Shown here: in pieces, positions 1-5,101 of the stretch
Numbering within the stretch: position 1 is the first letter of the stretch
Layout: each line of letters starts with the position of its first letter
Made by a program: the position numbers and the translations under genes
Source: Gammaproteobacteria bacterium
GTDB lineage: Bacteria; Pseudomonadota; Gammaproteobacteria; Chromatiales; Sedimenticolaceae
Length of the DNA: 5,101 nucleotides
NCBI GenBank assembly: GCA_020445165.1
Contig: JAGRHE010000124.1
Span: forward strand, 3,097-8,197
Direction of reading: 5' to 3'
Notes under the pieces: model-generated
Database searches by the model: none
What the model was told of the DNA's origin: nothing
What the model saw: the letters and a program-made list of their open reading frames with translations, nothing else

Positions 1-93
1 CACAGCTGGTACTTCGAAGGCATGAACAAGGAGCAGATCGACAAGGTCCGCAAGGGCTTCGAAGAGCGCTACGGTAAGGGCGCATTGAAGTAA
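1..93 (+). CDS. C-terminal end of an unrecognised protein (5' end outside window)
   Basis: Frame 1 is open from the first base and ends at TAA (91-93), giving 30 residues that begin HSWYFEGM and end YGKGALK. The segment is rich in Lys, Glu and Arg and looks like one amphipathic helix (roughly MNKEQIDKVRKGFEERYG), as expected of a soluble C-terminal helix. I cannot assign a family from so short a tail. That it is a real gene end is supported by the perfect intrinsic terminator starting 18 bases after the stop. The codons (AAG for Lys, ATC for Ile, CGC for Arg) match the other genes here. Whether it belongs functionally with the TPR gene downstream cannot be judged. Confidence 0.75.
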   Translation, partial: HSWYFEGMNKEQIDKVRKGFEERYGKGALK

Positions 94-110
94 TCGTTCA
101 CTGGCTTGTG

Positions 111-144
111 GGCGTGTCCGGGAAACTGGACACGCCTTTTTTTT
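111..144 (+). terminator. Strong intrinsic (Rho-independent) terminator
   Basis: GGCGTGTCC (111-119) pairs perfectly with GGACACGCC (128-136). Two more pairs (G120-T127 as G-U, and G121-C126) close a GAAA loop (122-125), a GNRA tetraloop. Eight uninterrupted T residues (137-144) follow at once. It would end transcription of the gene that stops at 93. The last T touches the ribosome binding site of the TPR gene, so it also sits in that gene's leader. Confidence 0.95.
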
Positions 145-148
145 GGAG
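145..148 (+). promoter_or_regulatory. Shine-Dalgarno site fixing the TPR gene start
   Basis: GGAG lies 10 bases before the ATG at 159 and directly after the terminator T-tract. It supports ATG 159 over the upstream in-frame GTG at 108, which would place the terminator hairpin inside the coding region and lacks a signal peptide at its N-terminus. Confidence 0.7.
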
Positions 149-158
149 AACATCTCTG

Positions 159-611
159 ATGCACAGACTGATACTGATCCTGAGCCTGTCGATCGCGCTG
201 GCGCTGGCCGCAGGCAACGCAGCCGTTGCGCAGGCCGCGCCGTCACTGGCAGACGGTGAACGCAAGGCCGCGGCTGGCGACATCGAGGGAGCGGCCGAGA
301 TCTTTCGCGCATTGAGCGAGGCGCAACCTGATTCGCATGACGCGTTTGCACACCTCGGTGGAATGCAGTTGCTCAGCCAGCGATACGCGGACGCGGTACA
401 GAGTTTTCAGCGCGCGATCACACTGGGTGACAGTGGAACACGCTCGTTCATCGGCATGGGCATGGCCTATCTGCACATGGGCCAGTTCGGGCCGGCGCGT
501 GCGGCCTTCGTCGAGGCCAGAACTCGCACGCCCGCCAACCCCGACGAGGTCGAAAAGATCATTGCCTGGATCGATGCAAGGGACCCGGCGACCCCCCGCT
601 CGCATCCCTGA
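159..611 (+). CDS. Secreted tetratricopeptide-repeat (TPR) protein
   Basis: The product has 150 residues. Residues 1-26 form a typical Sec signal peptide: a basic start (MHR), a hydrophobic stretch rich in Leu, Ile and Ala, and an Ala-Gln-Ala cleavage site before residue 27, so the mature protein should be periplasmic. About three TPR units follow, at roughly 27-59, 60-93 and 94-127. They show the usual pattern of small and aromatic positions, for example FAHLGGMQLLSQRYADAVQSF and FIGMGMAYLHMGQFGPARAAF (the first split here from its neighbours only to show the motif). A final helix (128-140) and a Pro-rich tail end the protein. TPR arrays bind other proteins, so a scaffold or assembly role in the envelope is inferred, but the partner is unknown. 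The gene follows a strong terminator with no room for its own promoter after it, and converges on the TIR gene. The start rests on GGAG at 145-148 and the signal peptide. Confidence 0.85.
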   Translation: MHRLILILSLSIALALAAGNAAVAQAAPSLADGERKAAAGDIEGAAEIFRALSEAQPDSHDAFAHLGGMQLLSQRYADAVQSFQRAITLGDSGTRSFIGMGMAYLHMGQFGPARAAFVEARTRTPANPDEVEKIIAWIDARDPATPRSHP

Positions 612-639
612 GCACAACGACACGCAGCGTGTTCAGTGC
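612..639. terminator. Possible weak bidirectional hairpin between convergent genes
   Basis: The 21 bases between the TPR stop (609-611) and the TIR stop (633-635) contain the inverted repeat ACACGC (620-625), A, GCGTGT (627-632). As RNA this would fold with five pairs and a three-base loop. Outer GCAC (612-615) can pair with GTGC (636-639) across internal loops. There is no proper T-run on either strand, though the minus-strand side is somewhat T-rich. The position fits a shared terminator, but the structure alone is weak. Confidence 0.3.
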
Positions 640-1508
640 GCGCTGCGGGTCAACACAAGTGAAAGATCTGAATCCCGGTCGGCACGGCGCACCGTGCCGA
701 TCAGGCTCTGCCGATCGTCGCTCAACTGCAGCTGATGCAGGTACGGCGTGTCATCCCGATCGAACACCAACATGAGCCGAACATCCAGCTTGCCGTTACT
801 GAGTTCGGCCGGGCCGCGCTTCCAAACCTGGCGTGACTCATGGTGGGTCTCCTCGACCCAAAAGCCCTCATCCTTTGCACGCACCGACCAGTAGTTGCCA
901 TTGGGCATGTGCCAGAGGCCGAGGTAGTCATCGGCAGTCGCCCGCCCCTGCCAGCACCACAAACCGAGCGCCAGCAGCAGCGCCGCCATCGCAGCCAGCA
1001 CCGGAACCACCCAGCGCGGCATCCTGTGGGCGGCAGCGCCCTGCACACCGGCAGCCTGCAACACCCGCACAAGATGCGCCATGTCGTATTCCCAGCGCGA
1101 TTCACTCAGCTCGACCGCCTGCAGTCGGGCCAGTGGTCTGATCGACTCGGGCAAGTCCTCGGCAGCCGGCATCGCGGCCCCTTCCAGCAGCACCGGCAGG
1201 ATCGTGAGTTCGGGGTGCGCCAAGGCGAGTTCGACCTCGCGCCGAACAGGGTCATCGGATCGATCGAGACGGCGTTCGCCGTCGACGGAGCGCGCGTCGA
1301 GCCAGGTATCGCCGATCAGTACCAGGCACACCTTCGCCGCACTGATTGCACGTTCGAGCGCCTGCACGAAATCACTGCCAGCAGCGATCGCGTCGATGTC
1401 ACGAAACACCCGCACGCGGCCGAAGTGACGCACCAGGCCATCGGAGATGCGGCCGGCATGACCGGATGTATCCGCTCGCCGGTAGCTCAGGAAGACACCG
1501 GGTTCCAT
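633..1508 (-). CDS. Membrane-anchored TIR-domain protein with a lipocalin-like C-terminal domain
   Basis: The product has 291 residues. Residues 4-150 are a bacterial TIR domain: the first strand and its flank VFLSYRRADTSGHAGR (5-20), the BB-loop region VFRDIDAIAAGSDF (34-47), a core strand VCLVLIGDTWL (60-70) and the helix DPVRREVELAL (86-96). Glu91 is the likely counterpart of the catalytic glutamate of NAD-cleaving TIRs; this is by pattern, not alignment. ERWEYD-like SRWEYD (137-142) closes the domain, as in many bacterial TIR proteins. One membrane helix spans about 166-186. Residues 192-291 look like a small beta-barrel (LGLW near the start, LSDDRQSLIGT late), most like lipocalin-type domains. 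With the TIR in the cytoplasm, this part would face the periplasm. The gene lies 37 bases downstream of orn on the same strand and may share its transcript. The start codon has only a poor ribosome site (AAGG two bases away), but the TIR domain begins at once, so no later start works. TIR proteins act in NAD hydrolysis, cyclic-ADP-ribose signalling and phage defence; a defence role here is inference. Confidence 0.88.
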   Translation of the reverse strand: MEPGVFLSYRRADTSGHAGRISDGLVRHFGRVRVFRDIDAIAAGSDFVQALERAISAAKVCLVLIGDTWLDARSVDGERRLDRSDDPVRREVELALAHPELTILPVLLEGAAMPAAEDLPESIRPLARLQAVELSESRWEYDMAHLVRVLQAAGVQGAAAHRMPRWVVPVLAAMAALLLALGLWCWQGRATADDYLGLWHMPNGNYWSVRAKDEGFWVEETHHESRQVWKRGPAELSNGKLDVRLMLVFDRDDTPYLHQLQLSDDRQSLIGTVRRADRDSDLSLVLTRSAH

Positions 1509-1545
1509 CGCCTTATCGCCCGTCGCTCATCGCCGCAGATGCCGA

Positions 1546-2091
1546 TCATGCTTTCAGCAGGTGTTCGCGGTAGTGCCGCAGCTCGGCGATCGAGTCACGG
1601 ATATCGGCCAGCGCCAGGTGCGACGAATCCTTGCTGAAGCTGCTGTAGACCGACGGTGCCCAACGCCGTGCCAGCTCTTTGACTGACGAGACATCCAGGT
1701 TGCGGTAGTGAAAATACGCTTCCAGATCCGGCATCAGGCGGGCCATGAAACGGCGATCCTGGCAGATCGAATTGCCGCACATCGGCGATGCACCCTGCGG
1801 GACCCATTGCCCCAGGAAGGCCAGCGTCTGGCGCTCCGCTGCGGCGGCATCGGTCCGGCTGCCACGCACCCGTTCGGTCAGGCCTGATTTTCCATGTTGC
1901 CGGGTGTTCCATTCATCCATGCCGGCAAGAACTTCATCCGCCTGGTGAATGGCCAGGACCGGTCCCTCGGCAAGTTCATTGAGTTCAGTATCGGTCACCA
2001 CGGTGGCGATCTCGATGATCTGGTCGTTGGCCGGGTCCAGGCCGGTCATCTCCAGGTCGATCCAGATTAGGTTGTTCTCCGACACCGCCAT
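1546..2091 (-). CDS. orn: Oligoribonuclease (3'-5' exoribonuclease for short RNAs)
   Basis: The 181-residue product is the usual full length for Orn. It has all DEDDh exonuclease residues: Asp12 and Glu14 in [11 protein letters not shown], Asp112 in [12 protein letters not shown], and His158 and Asp163 in [12 protein letters not shown]. These are the same numbers as in E. coli Orn. Tyr129 in HYRNLDVSS, also conserved in the family, is present. Orn degrades two- to five-base RNAs, chiefly dinucleotides including pGpG from cyclic-di-GMP breakdown, using two metal ions as a cytoplasmic dimer. ATG 2091 is chosen over the upstream in-frame ATG at 2160 because the family starts here ([10 protein letters not shown]) and a GGGGGGAG ribosome site (2096-2103) precedes it by four bases. 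The gene is divergent from the M48-rsgA run, keeping the E. coli-like orn/rsgA neighbourhood with two extra genes between them, and it leads into the TIR gene. Confidence 0.98.
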   Translation of the reverse strand: MAVSENNLIWIDLEMTGLDPANDQIIEIATVVTDTELNELAEGPVLAIHQADEVLAGMDEWNTRQHGKSGLTERVRGSRTDAAAAERQTLAFLGQWVPQGASPMCGNSICQDRRFMARLMPDLEAYFHYRNLDVSSVKELARRWAPSVYSSFSKDSSHLALADIRDSIAELRHYREHLLKA

Positions 2092-2125
2092 CGCGCTCCC
2101 CCCTGATACAGGCGACAATTCCCGG

Positions 2126-2153
2126 ATTCTAACGCGCCGGCGGCCCACGTCGA
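2126..2153 (-). promoter_or_regulatory. Predicted sigma-70 promoter for orn
   Basis: On the minus strand, TAGAAT (2131 to 2126) matches five of six -10 positions. TCGACG (2153 to 2148), 16 bases upstream, matches four of six -35 positions. Transcription would begin near 2119, giving a leader of about 28 bases that holds the strong ribosome site of orn. The -35 box lies inside the palindrome at 2146-2157. Confidence 0.5.
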
Positions 2154-2157
2154 CGTG
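2146..2157. repeat. 12-base perfect palindrome, possible operator
   Basis: CACGTCGACGTG reads the same on both strands with no spacer. It covers the predicted -35 box of orn and is about 82 bases from the -10 box of the divergent promoter. A dimeric regulator could bind here, but in GC-rich DNA a single short palindrome may be chance, and I recognise no known regulator site. Confidence 0.3.
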
Positions 2158-2238
2158 CATCGTGCTGCCGTGCGCTGATCACGCCCACCGGCAAGGCTGT
2201 CCGAGCGCCGCAAAAACCCTGCTGCCCCTGCAGGTTGA

Positions 2239-2266
2239 GTGAAAAAACGCCGCGCTGACGTAGAAT
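2239..2266 (+). promoter_or_regulatory. Predicted promoter for the M48-cytochrome-rsgA run
   Basis: TAGAAT (2261-2266) matches five of six -10 positions. GTGAAA (2239-2244), 16 bases upstream, matches four of six -35 positions; TTGAGT (2235-2240) is a better -35 but would need a 20-base spacer. Only seven bases separate the -10 box from the ATG at 2274, so the start site would be at or next to the start codon. No ribosome site is visible before the ATG. The rest of the 182-base divergent region (2158-2234) shows no gene or RNA that I can support. Confidence 0.5.
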
Positions 2267-2273
2267 TGCCGGC

Positions 2274-3530
2274 ATGACGACCATCACCCTGACATTCCTG
2301 TTCCTGGTGGCTGCCGGCCTGGTCCTGCAGCTATGGCTCGCTGCACGCCAGGCAGCCCACATCCTGGCGCATCGCGATCGGGTGCCCGAGGCCTTTGCCG
2401 ATCGCATCTCGGCCGATGAGCATGCAACGGCTGCAAGCTACAGCCTTGCGCGCCTCACCGTGCAGCGCTGGGATCTGCTCCTGAGCACAGTGGTGATGCT
2501 GGCGTGGACCCTCGGCGGGGGCATCGACCTCCTGGCCGGAATGCTGGCCGGGACGACGCTGTCACCTTTGTGGCAGGGCGTGGCACTGATCCTGGTAATG
2601 ATCCTGGTCGGCGGGCTGATCGAACTGCCGCTGTCGGTCTGGCGCACCTTCGGGATCGAACAGCGCTTTGGCTTCAACCGGACGACACCGGCCGCTTTCG
2701 TCAAGGACCGACTGCTCGGCGCCCTGCTGACCCTGCTGCTCGGCATACCACTGCTGGCTGCCATCCTGTGGCTGATGGAAGGCGCCGGCAGCCTGTGGTG
2801 GCTGTGGGCATGGGTGGTCTGGATGGGCTTCACGCTGTTCGTGACCTGGGCCTACCCGATCTGGATCGCACCGGTGTTCAACCGCTTCGAACCTCTCGCC
2901 GACCAGGGGCTGCGACAACGCCTCGAAAACCTTCTGACACGATGTGGATTCCGCAGCAACGGAATGTTCGTGATGGATGGTTCGCGTCGCTCGGCACATG
3001 GCAACGCCTATTTCACCGGGTTCGGCACCAACAAGCGGATCGTCTTCTACGACACCCTGCTCGACGGCCTCGATGCCAACGAGGTGGAAGCGGTGCTGGC
3101 GCACGAACTGGGCCATTTCAAACGGCGCCACATAACGAAGATGCTGATTCTGTCGGCGATTGTCGCCCTGTTCGGGCTGGCGCTGCTCGGCTGGTTGTCG
3201 CAGCAGGCATGGTTCTATCATGATCTGGGGGTCAGCAGGCAGTCGCCGGCAACCGCACTGGCCCTGTTCATGCTCGTCCTGCCCGTGTTCACCCTGTTCC
3301 TGAGCCCACTGAGCGCGCGCCTGTCGCGGCGGCACGAATTCGAGGCCGACGACTTCGCGGCCGAACAAACCGACCCACGCCACCTGATCAGCGGTCTGGT
3401 CAAGATGTACCGCGACAACGCGAGTACGCTGACGCCAGACCCGGTCTACTCGGCGTTTTATCACAGTCACCCGCCGGCTCCGGTGCGAATTGCCCATCTC
3501 GAGGGCAAGCTCGCTTCAGACGGCATTTGA
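2274..3530 (+). CDS. M48 family membrane metalloprotease, Ste24/CAAX-protease-1 type
   Basis: The product has 418 residues, in the range of Ste24-type proteases. The zinc site is HELGH (277-281), with the third ligand predicted as Glu355 in SRRHEFEADDFA (351-362), the family pattern E-x-x-A-D. About seven membrane helices fit the Ste24 fold: near 4-24, 68-92, 101-120, 147-168, 173-195, 289-309 and 325-345. The stretch FGIEQRFGFNRTTPAAFVKDR (split at 126-146, before helix 4) and the C-terminal HSHPPAPVRIAHLE (397-410) are also family hallmarks. The eukaryotic enzymes trim prenylated proteins, but bacteria lack that pathway, so the substrate is probably a membrane protein under quality control; this is inference. 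It heads a run with a cytochrome and rsgA, 26 bases from the next gene. ATG 2274 is kept because the first membrane helix begins at once, although no ribosome site precedes it. Confidence 0.95.
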   Translation: MTTITLTFLFLVAAGLVLQLWLAARQAAHILAHRDRVPEAFADRISADEHATAASYSLARLTVQRWDLLLSTVVMLAWTLGGGIDLLAGMLAGTTLSPLWQGVALILVMILVGGLIELPLSVWRTFGIEQRFGFNRTTPAAFVKDRLLGALLTLLLGIPLLAAILWLMEGAGSLWWLWAWVVWMGFTLFVTWAYPIWIAPVFNRFEPLADQGLRQRLENLLTRCGFRSNGMFVMDGSRRSAHGNAYFTGFGTNKRIVFYDTLLDGLDANEVEAVLAHELGHFKRRHITKMLILSAIVALFGLALLGWLSQQAWFYHDLGVSRQSPATALALFMLVLPVFTLFLSPLSARLSRRHEFEADDFAAEQTDPRHLISGLVKMYRDNASTLTPDPVYSAFYHSHPPAPVRIAHLEGKLASDGI

Positions 3531-3542
3531 CAATGCATTCAC

Positions 3543-3548
3543 AAGGAG
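3543..3548 (+). promoter_or_regulatory. Shine-Dalgarno site fixing the cytochrome start
   Basis: AAGGAG lies eight bases before ATG 3557. It selects this start over the in-frame ATG at 3527, which overlaps the M48 stop codon and would put ten polar residues ahead of the signal peptide. Confidence 0.8.
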
Positions 3549-3556
3549 CTCTTCAC

Positions 3557-3832
3557 ATGAACACCCTGATTCCTGTGGCTATCGTGCTGTTCGCACTTTC
3601 CGCTGCGGCGACCGGTGCCGATTTCGATGCTGCGGATTATCACGACAAGAGTTGCACCCGTTGCCACGACGAAAACGTCTACACGCGCCAAGACCGCCGC
3701 ATCCAGAGCTACCCCAAGCTCGAGGCACAGGTGGCACGCTGCGATGCCAACCTGGGCACCAAGCTTTTTCCGGACGACCTGCAACAACTCACCGATTACC
3801 TGAACGAAAGCTACTACCACTTCAGCCGGTAA
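3557..3832 (+). CDS. Small periplasmic mono-heme c-type cytochrome without Met ligand
   Basis: The product has 91 residues. Residues 1-20 are a Sec signal peptide (hydrophobic IPVAIVLFALSAAATG, then Ala-Asp). One heme-binding motif, CTRCH (33-37), shows covalent heme c attached in the periplasm by the cytochrome c maturation system. The rest is mainly helical: SYPKLEAQVARC (51-62), then FPDDLQQLTDYLNESYYHF (71-89), which resembles the last helix of class I cytochromes c. The mature protein has no methionine at all, so the usual Met sixth ligand is missing. Cys62, His29 and His88 are the candidates, or the heme is five-coordinate. The gene is 26 bases after the M48 gene and 16 before rsgA. Its redox partner is not evident from the context. 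The heme protein call is firm; the function is unknown. Confidence 0.92.
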   Translation: MNTLIPVAIVLFALSAAATGADFDAADYHDKSCTRCHDENVYTRQDRRIQSYPKLEAQVARCDANLGTKLFPDDLQQLTDYLNESYYHFSR

Positions 3833-3848
3833 CGGTGGATCCGCGGCG

Positions 3849-4859
3849 ATGGCGCGACGGCGGCTCAGCGAACAACAGAAGAACCGCATCGCCAGGATCC
3901 AGCAGGCGCGCCGACAACGCGCCGAAGCGTCAGCGGAACAGGCGCTGAACGATTCCGAAAAACACCTCCAGACCTTCGCCGGGCGGGTGGTCGTACGGCA
4001 TGGACGCAACCTGCTCCTGCGCGGCGATGATGGTCGCAACATCCACGCCATGTTCCGCGCCAATCTCGGGGAAGTGGTATGTGGCGACCGTGTCCTATGG
4101 CAGCCGACCGCCGATGACGAAGGCGTGGTCACGGCGCTGCTGCCGCGCTCCAGTGCGCTTTCGCGGCCCGATTTCAACGGCCAGGACAAGGCGATCGCCG
4201 CCAACATCACGCAACTGGTGGTGGTGCTGGCCGTACGCCCGGAACCGGCCGGCTACCTGCTCGACCAGTACCTGGTCGCTGCCGAACGAATCGGCGTGAA
4301 TGGGCTGATCTGCCTGAACAAGGTCGATCTGCTGAACCAGCAGGAGCGTGAAGCGTTCGAGAAACGCTACGAAATCTACCAGCGCATCGGGTACCCGGTG
4401 ATAGGAATCAGCGCCAAGACGGAACATGGCCTGGACCCGCTGCTCGACAAGCTGCGCGACCAGACCAGCATACTGGTCGGCCAGTCAGGGGTCGGCAAAT
4501 CCTCGCTGATCAACACTCTGATCCCGCGCGAAAACGTGTTGGAGGGAGAATTGTCCGACAGTACCGGTCTGGGACGTCACACCACCTCCGCGGCAACCTT
4601 GTACACCCTCGCCAGCGGTGGCGAGCTCATCGATTCGCCCGGCGTACGAAGCTTTCGACTCGGCCAGGTCAGCCGGGCCGAGCTCGAACAGGGCTACCCG
4701 GAGTTCGCCGACTACCTCGGCCAGTGCCGTTTCCACAATTGCGCCCACCTGGCCGAGCCGGGCTGCGCGATTCGTGCGGCCGCCGAACGCGGTGAAATCG
4801 AGCAGTCACGCCTGGCAAGCTATCGCCACCTGCTGGCTGAAGCCATGTCGTCCAGCTGA
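3849..4859 (+). CDS. rsgA: Small-ribosomal-subunit assembly GTPase RsgA
   Basis: The 336-residue product has the full RsgA layout. A basic N-terminal tail (MARRRLSEQQKNRIAR) precedes an OB-fold (about 42-100). The GTPase domain is circularly permuted, with motif order G4 NKVD (157-160), G5-like ISAK (187-190), G1 GQSGVGKSS (211-219), switch GLGRHTT (240-246) and G3 DSPGVRSF (262-269). A zinc-binding tail has Cys293, Cys298, His300 and Cys306 in the C-x4-C-x-H-x5-C pattern. RsgA binds the 30S subunit late in assembly, and its ribosome-stimulated GTP hydrolysis releases RbfA. His244 in the switch region is conserved in the family. GGTGGA (3834-3839), nine bases before ATG 3849, is the likely ribosome site. 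The gene is 16 bases after the cytochrome. In E. coli rsgA is directly divergent from orn; here two genes intervene. Confidence 0.98.
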   Translation: MARRRLSEQQKNRIARIQQARRQRAEASAEQALNDSEKHLQTFAGRVVVRHGRNLLLRGDDGRNIHAMFRANLGEVVCGDRVLWQPTADDEGVVTALLPRSSALSRPDFNGQDKAIAANITQLVVVLAVRPEPAGYLLDQYLVAAERIGVNGLICLNKVDLLNQQEREAFEKRYEIYQRIGYPVIGISAKTEHGLDPLLDKLRDQTSILVGQSGVGKSSLINTLIPRENVLEGELSDSTGLGRHTTSAATLYTLASGGELIDSPGVRSFRLGQVSRAELEQGYPEFADYLGQCRFHNCAHLAEPGCAIRAAAERGEIEQSRLASYRHLLAEAMSSS

Positions 4860-4925
4860 CCCGGGCTGCATGTGACTTCACGTCGGGGTAATCTGCACAT
4901 CCGTCAACAGGAGAGCTGACCACAG

Positions 4926-5101
4926 ATGAAGTATTGGTTGATGAAATCGGAACCGGACGTGTTCGGTATCGATCACCTGAAGAAGATGCCGAAGAAAACC
5001 GAGCATTGGGACGGTGTGCGCAACTACCAGGCGCGCAACAATCTGCAGGCGATGAAGAAGGGAGACCAGGTGCTCTATTACCACTCCAACGAGGGCAAGG
5101 A
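4926..5101 (+). CDS. EVE-domain protein, N-terminal part (3' end outside window)
   Basis: The 58 complete codons start MKYWLMKSEPDVFGIDHL and continue through HWDGVRNYQARNNL (27-40) and KKGDQVLYYHS (44-54). These are diagnostic of the EVE domain, the PUA-like fold of human THYN1 and its bacterial relatives. The first strand, WDGVRN and the GDxVLYYHS strand form the pocket region that binds modified nucleic acid bases in this fold. Full-length bacterial proteins have about 150-160 residues, so nearly two thirds is missing. AGGAGA (4909-4914) lies 11 bases before the ATG. The 66-base gap after rsgA has no convincing terminator, so it may belong to the same operon, though a weak promoter there (TAATCT at 4889-4894, without a clear -35) cannot be excluded. 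Confidence 0.93.
   Translation, partial: MKYWLMKSEPDVFGIDHLKKMPKKTEHWDGVRNYQARNNLQAMKKGDQVLYYHSNEGK

Noticed and set aside
108..158. Upstream GTG start for the TPR protein
   Set aside because: It would translate through the terminator hairpin and bury the signal peptide behind 17 residues. ATG 159 has GGAG at a fitting distance.
243..623. Minus-strand open frame (126 codons) opposite the TPR gene
   Set aside because: It is antisense to a gene with a signal peptide and TPR repeats. It would also leave no space after the TIR gene, and no ribosome site supports it.
840..1637. Long plus-strand open frame (265 codons) opposite the TIR gene
   Set aside because: It is antisense to a well-supported TIR gene and runs into orn. 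Its translation is rich in Arg, His, Gln and Pro, with no domain pattern, as is usual for the shadow frame of a GC-rich gene.
2092..2160. N-terminal extension of Orn by 23 residues
   Set aside because: The extension covers the predicted promoter and ribosome site and is not part of the 181-residue family length.
2217..2236. Possible hairpin around the CCTGCAGG palindrome upstream of the M48 gene
   Set aside because: The stem is short and bulged with no T-run. It is not convincing as a terminator or riboswitch.
2562..3497. Long minus-strand open frame (311 codons) opposite the M48 gene
   Set aside because: It covers the HELGH protease in antisense. The product is a Gln-, His- and Arg-rich string with no recognisable motif, and the M48 reading is certain.
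4853..4881. Possible terminator or operator after rsgA (CAGC/GCTG stem, GTGA-CT-TCAC repeat)
   Set aside because: Both have only four-base arms and no T-tract follows, which is within chance expectation for this base composition.

Overview
The window looks like chromosomal DNA from a high-GC gammaproteobacterium. The support is an 181-residue oligoribonuclease whose catalytic residues fall at the same numbers as in E. coli Orn, a divergently placed rsgA (orn and rsgA are divergent neighbours in E. coli too), and GC-rich codon use throughout. A non-enteric, possibly Chromatiales-like lineage is my guess from the M48 peptidase and small cytochrome c lying between orn and rsgA; it is not proven here. 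I see no insertion sequence, integrase, tRNA, rRNA or CRISPR array.

Left part (1-640): the last 30 codons of an unrecognised gene end at 93. A very strong intrinsic terminator follows, and it runs directly into the ribosome binding site of a small secreted TPR protein (159-611).

Middle, minus strand (633-2091): orn is followed 37 bases downstream by a gene for a membrane-anchored TIR-domain protein. This gene converges on the TPR gene, with only 21 bases between the stop codons. The TIR protein is the least housekeeping-like gene here. It has an N-terminal TIR domain, one membrane helix and a C-terminal domain of about 100 residues that looks lipocalin-like.

Divergent control region (2092-2273): 182 bases with a TAGAAT -10 box facing each way and a 12-base perfect palindrome at the -35 position on the orn side. 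The rightward -10 box lies so close to the next ATG that the transcript may be leaderless.

Right part, plus strand (2274-5101): a tight run of a Ste24-type M48 membrane protease, a 91-residue c-type cytochrome without a methionine ligand, the ribosome-assembly GTPase rsgA, and the start of an EVE-domain gene cut by the window edge. Gaps of 26, 16 and 66 bases and the lack of a terminator suggest one operon. Its shared theme is mild at best: RNA and ribosome upkeep (orn, rsgA, EVE) alongside envelope functions (M48, cytochrome, TPR). Most of the window is ordinary. The TIR protein beside orn, the heme ligation of the small cytochrome, and the two unusual 5' ends are the points worth following.
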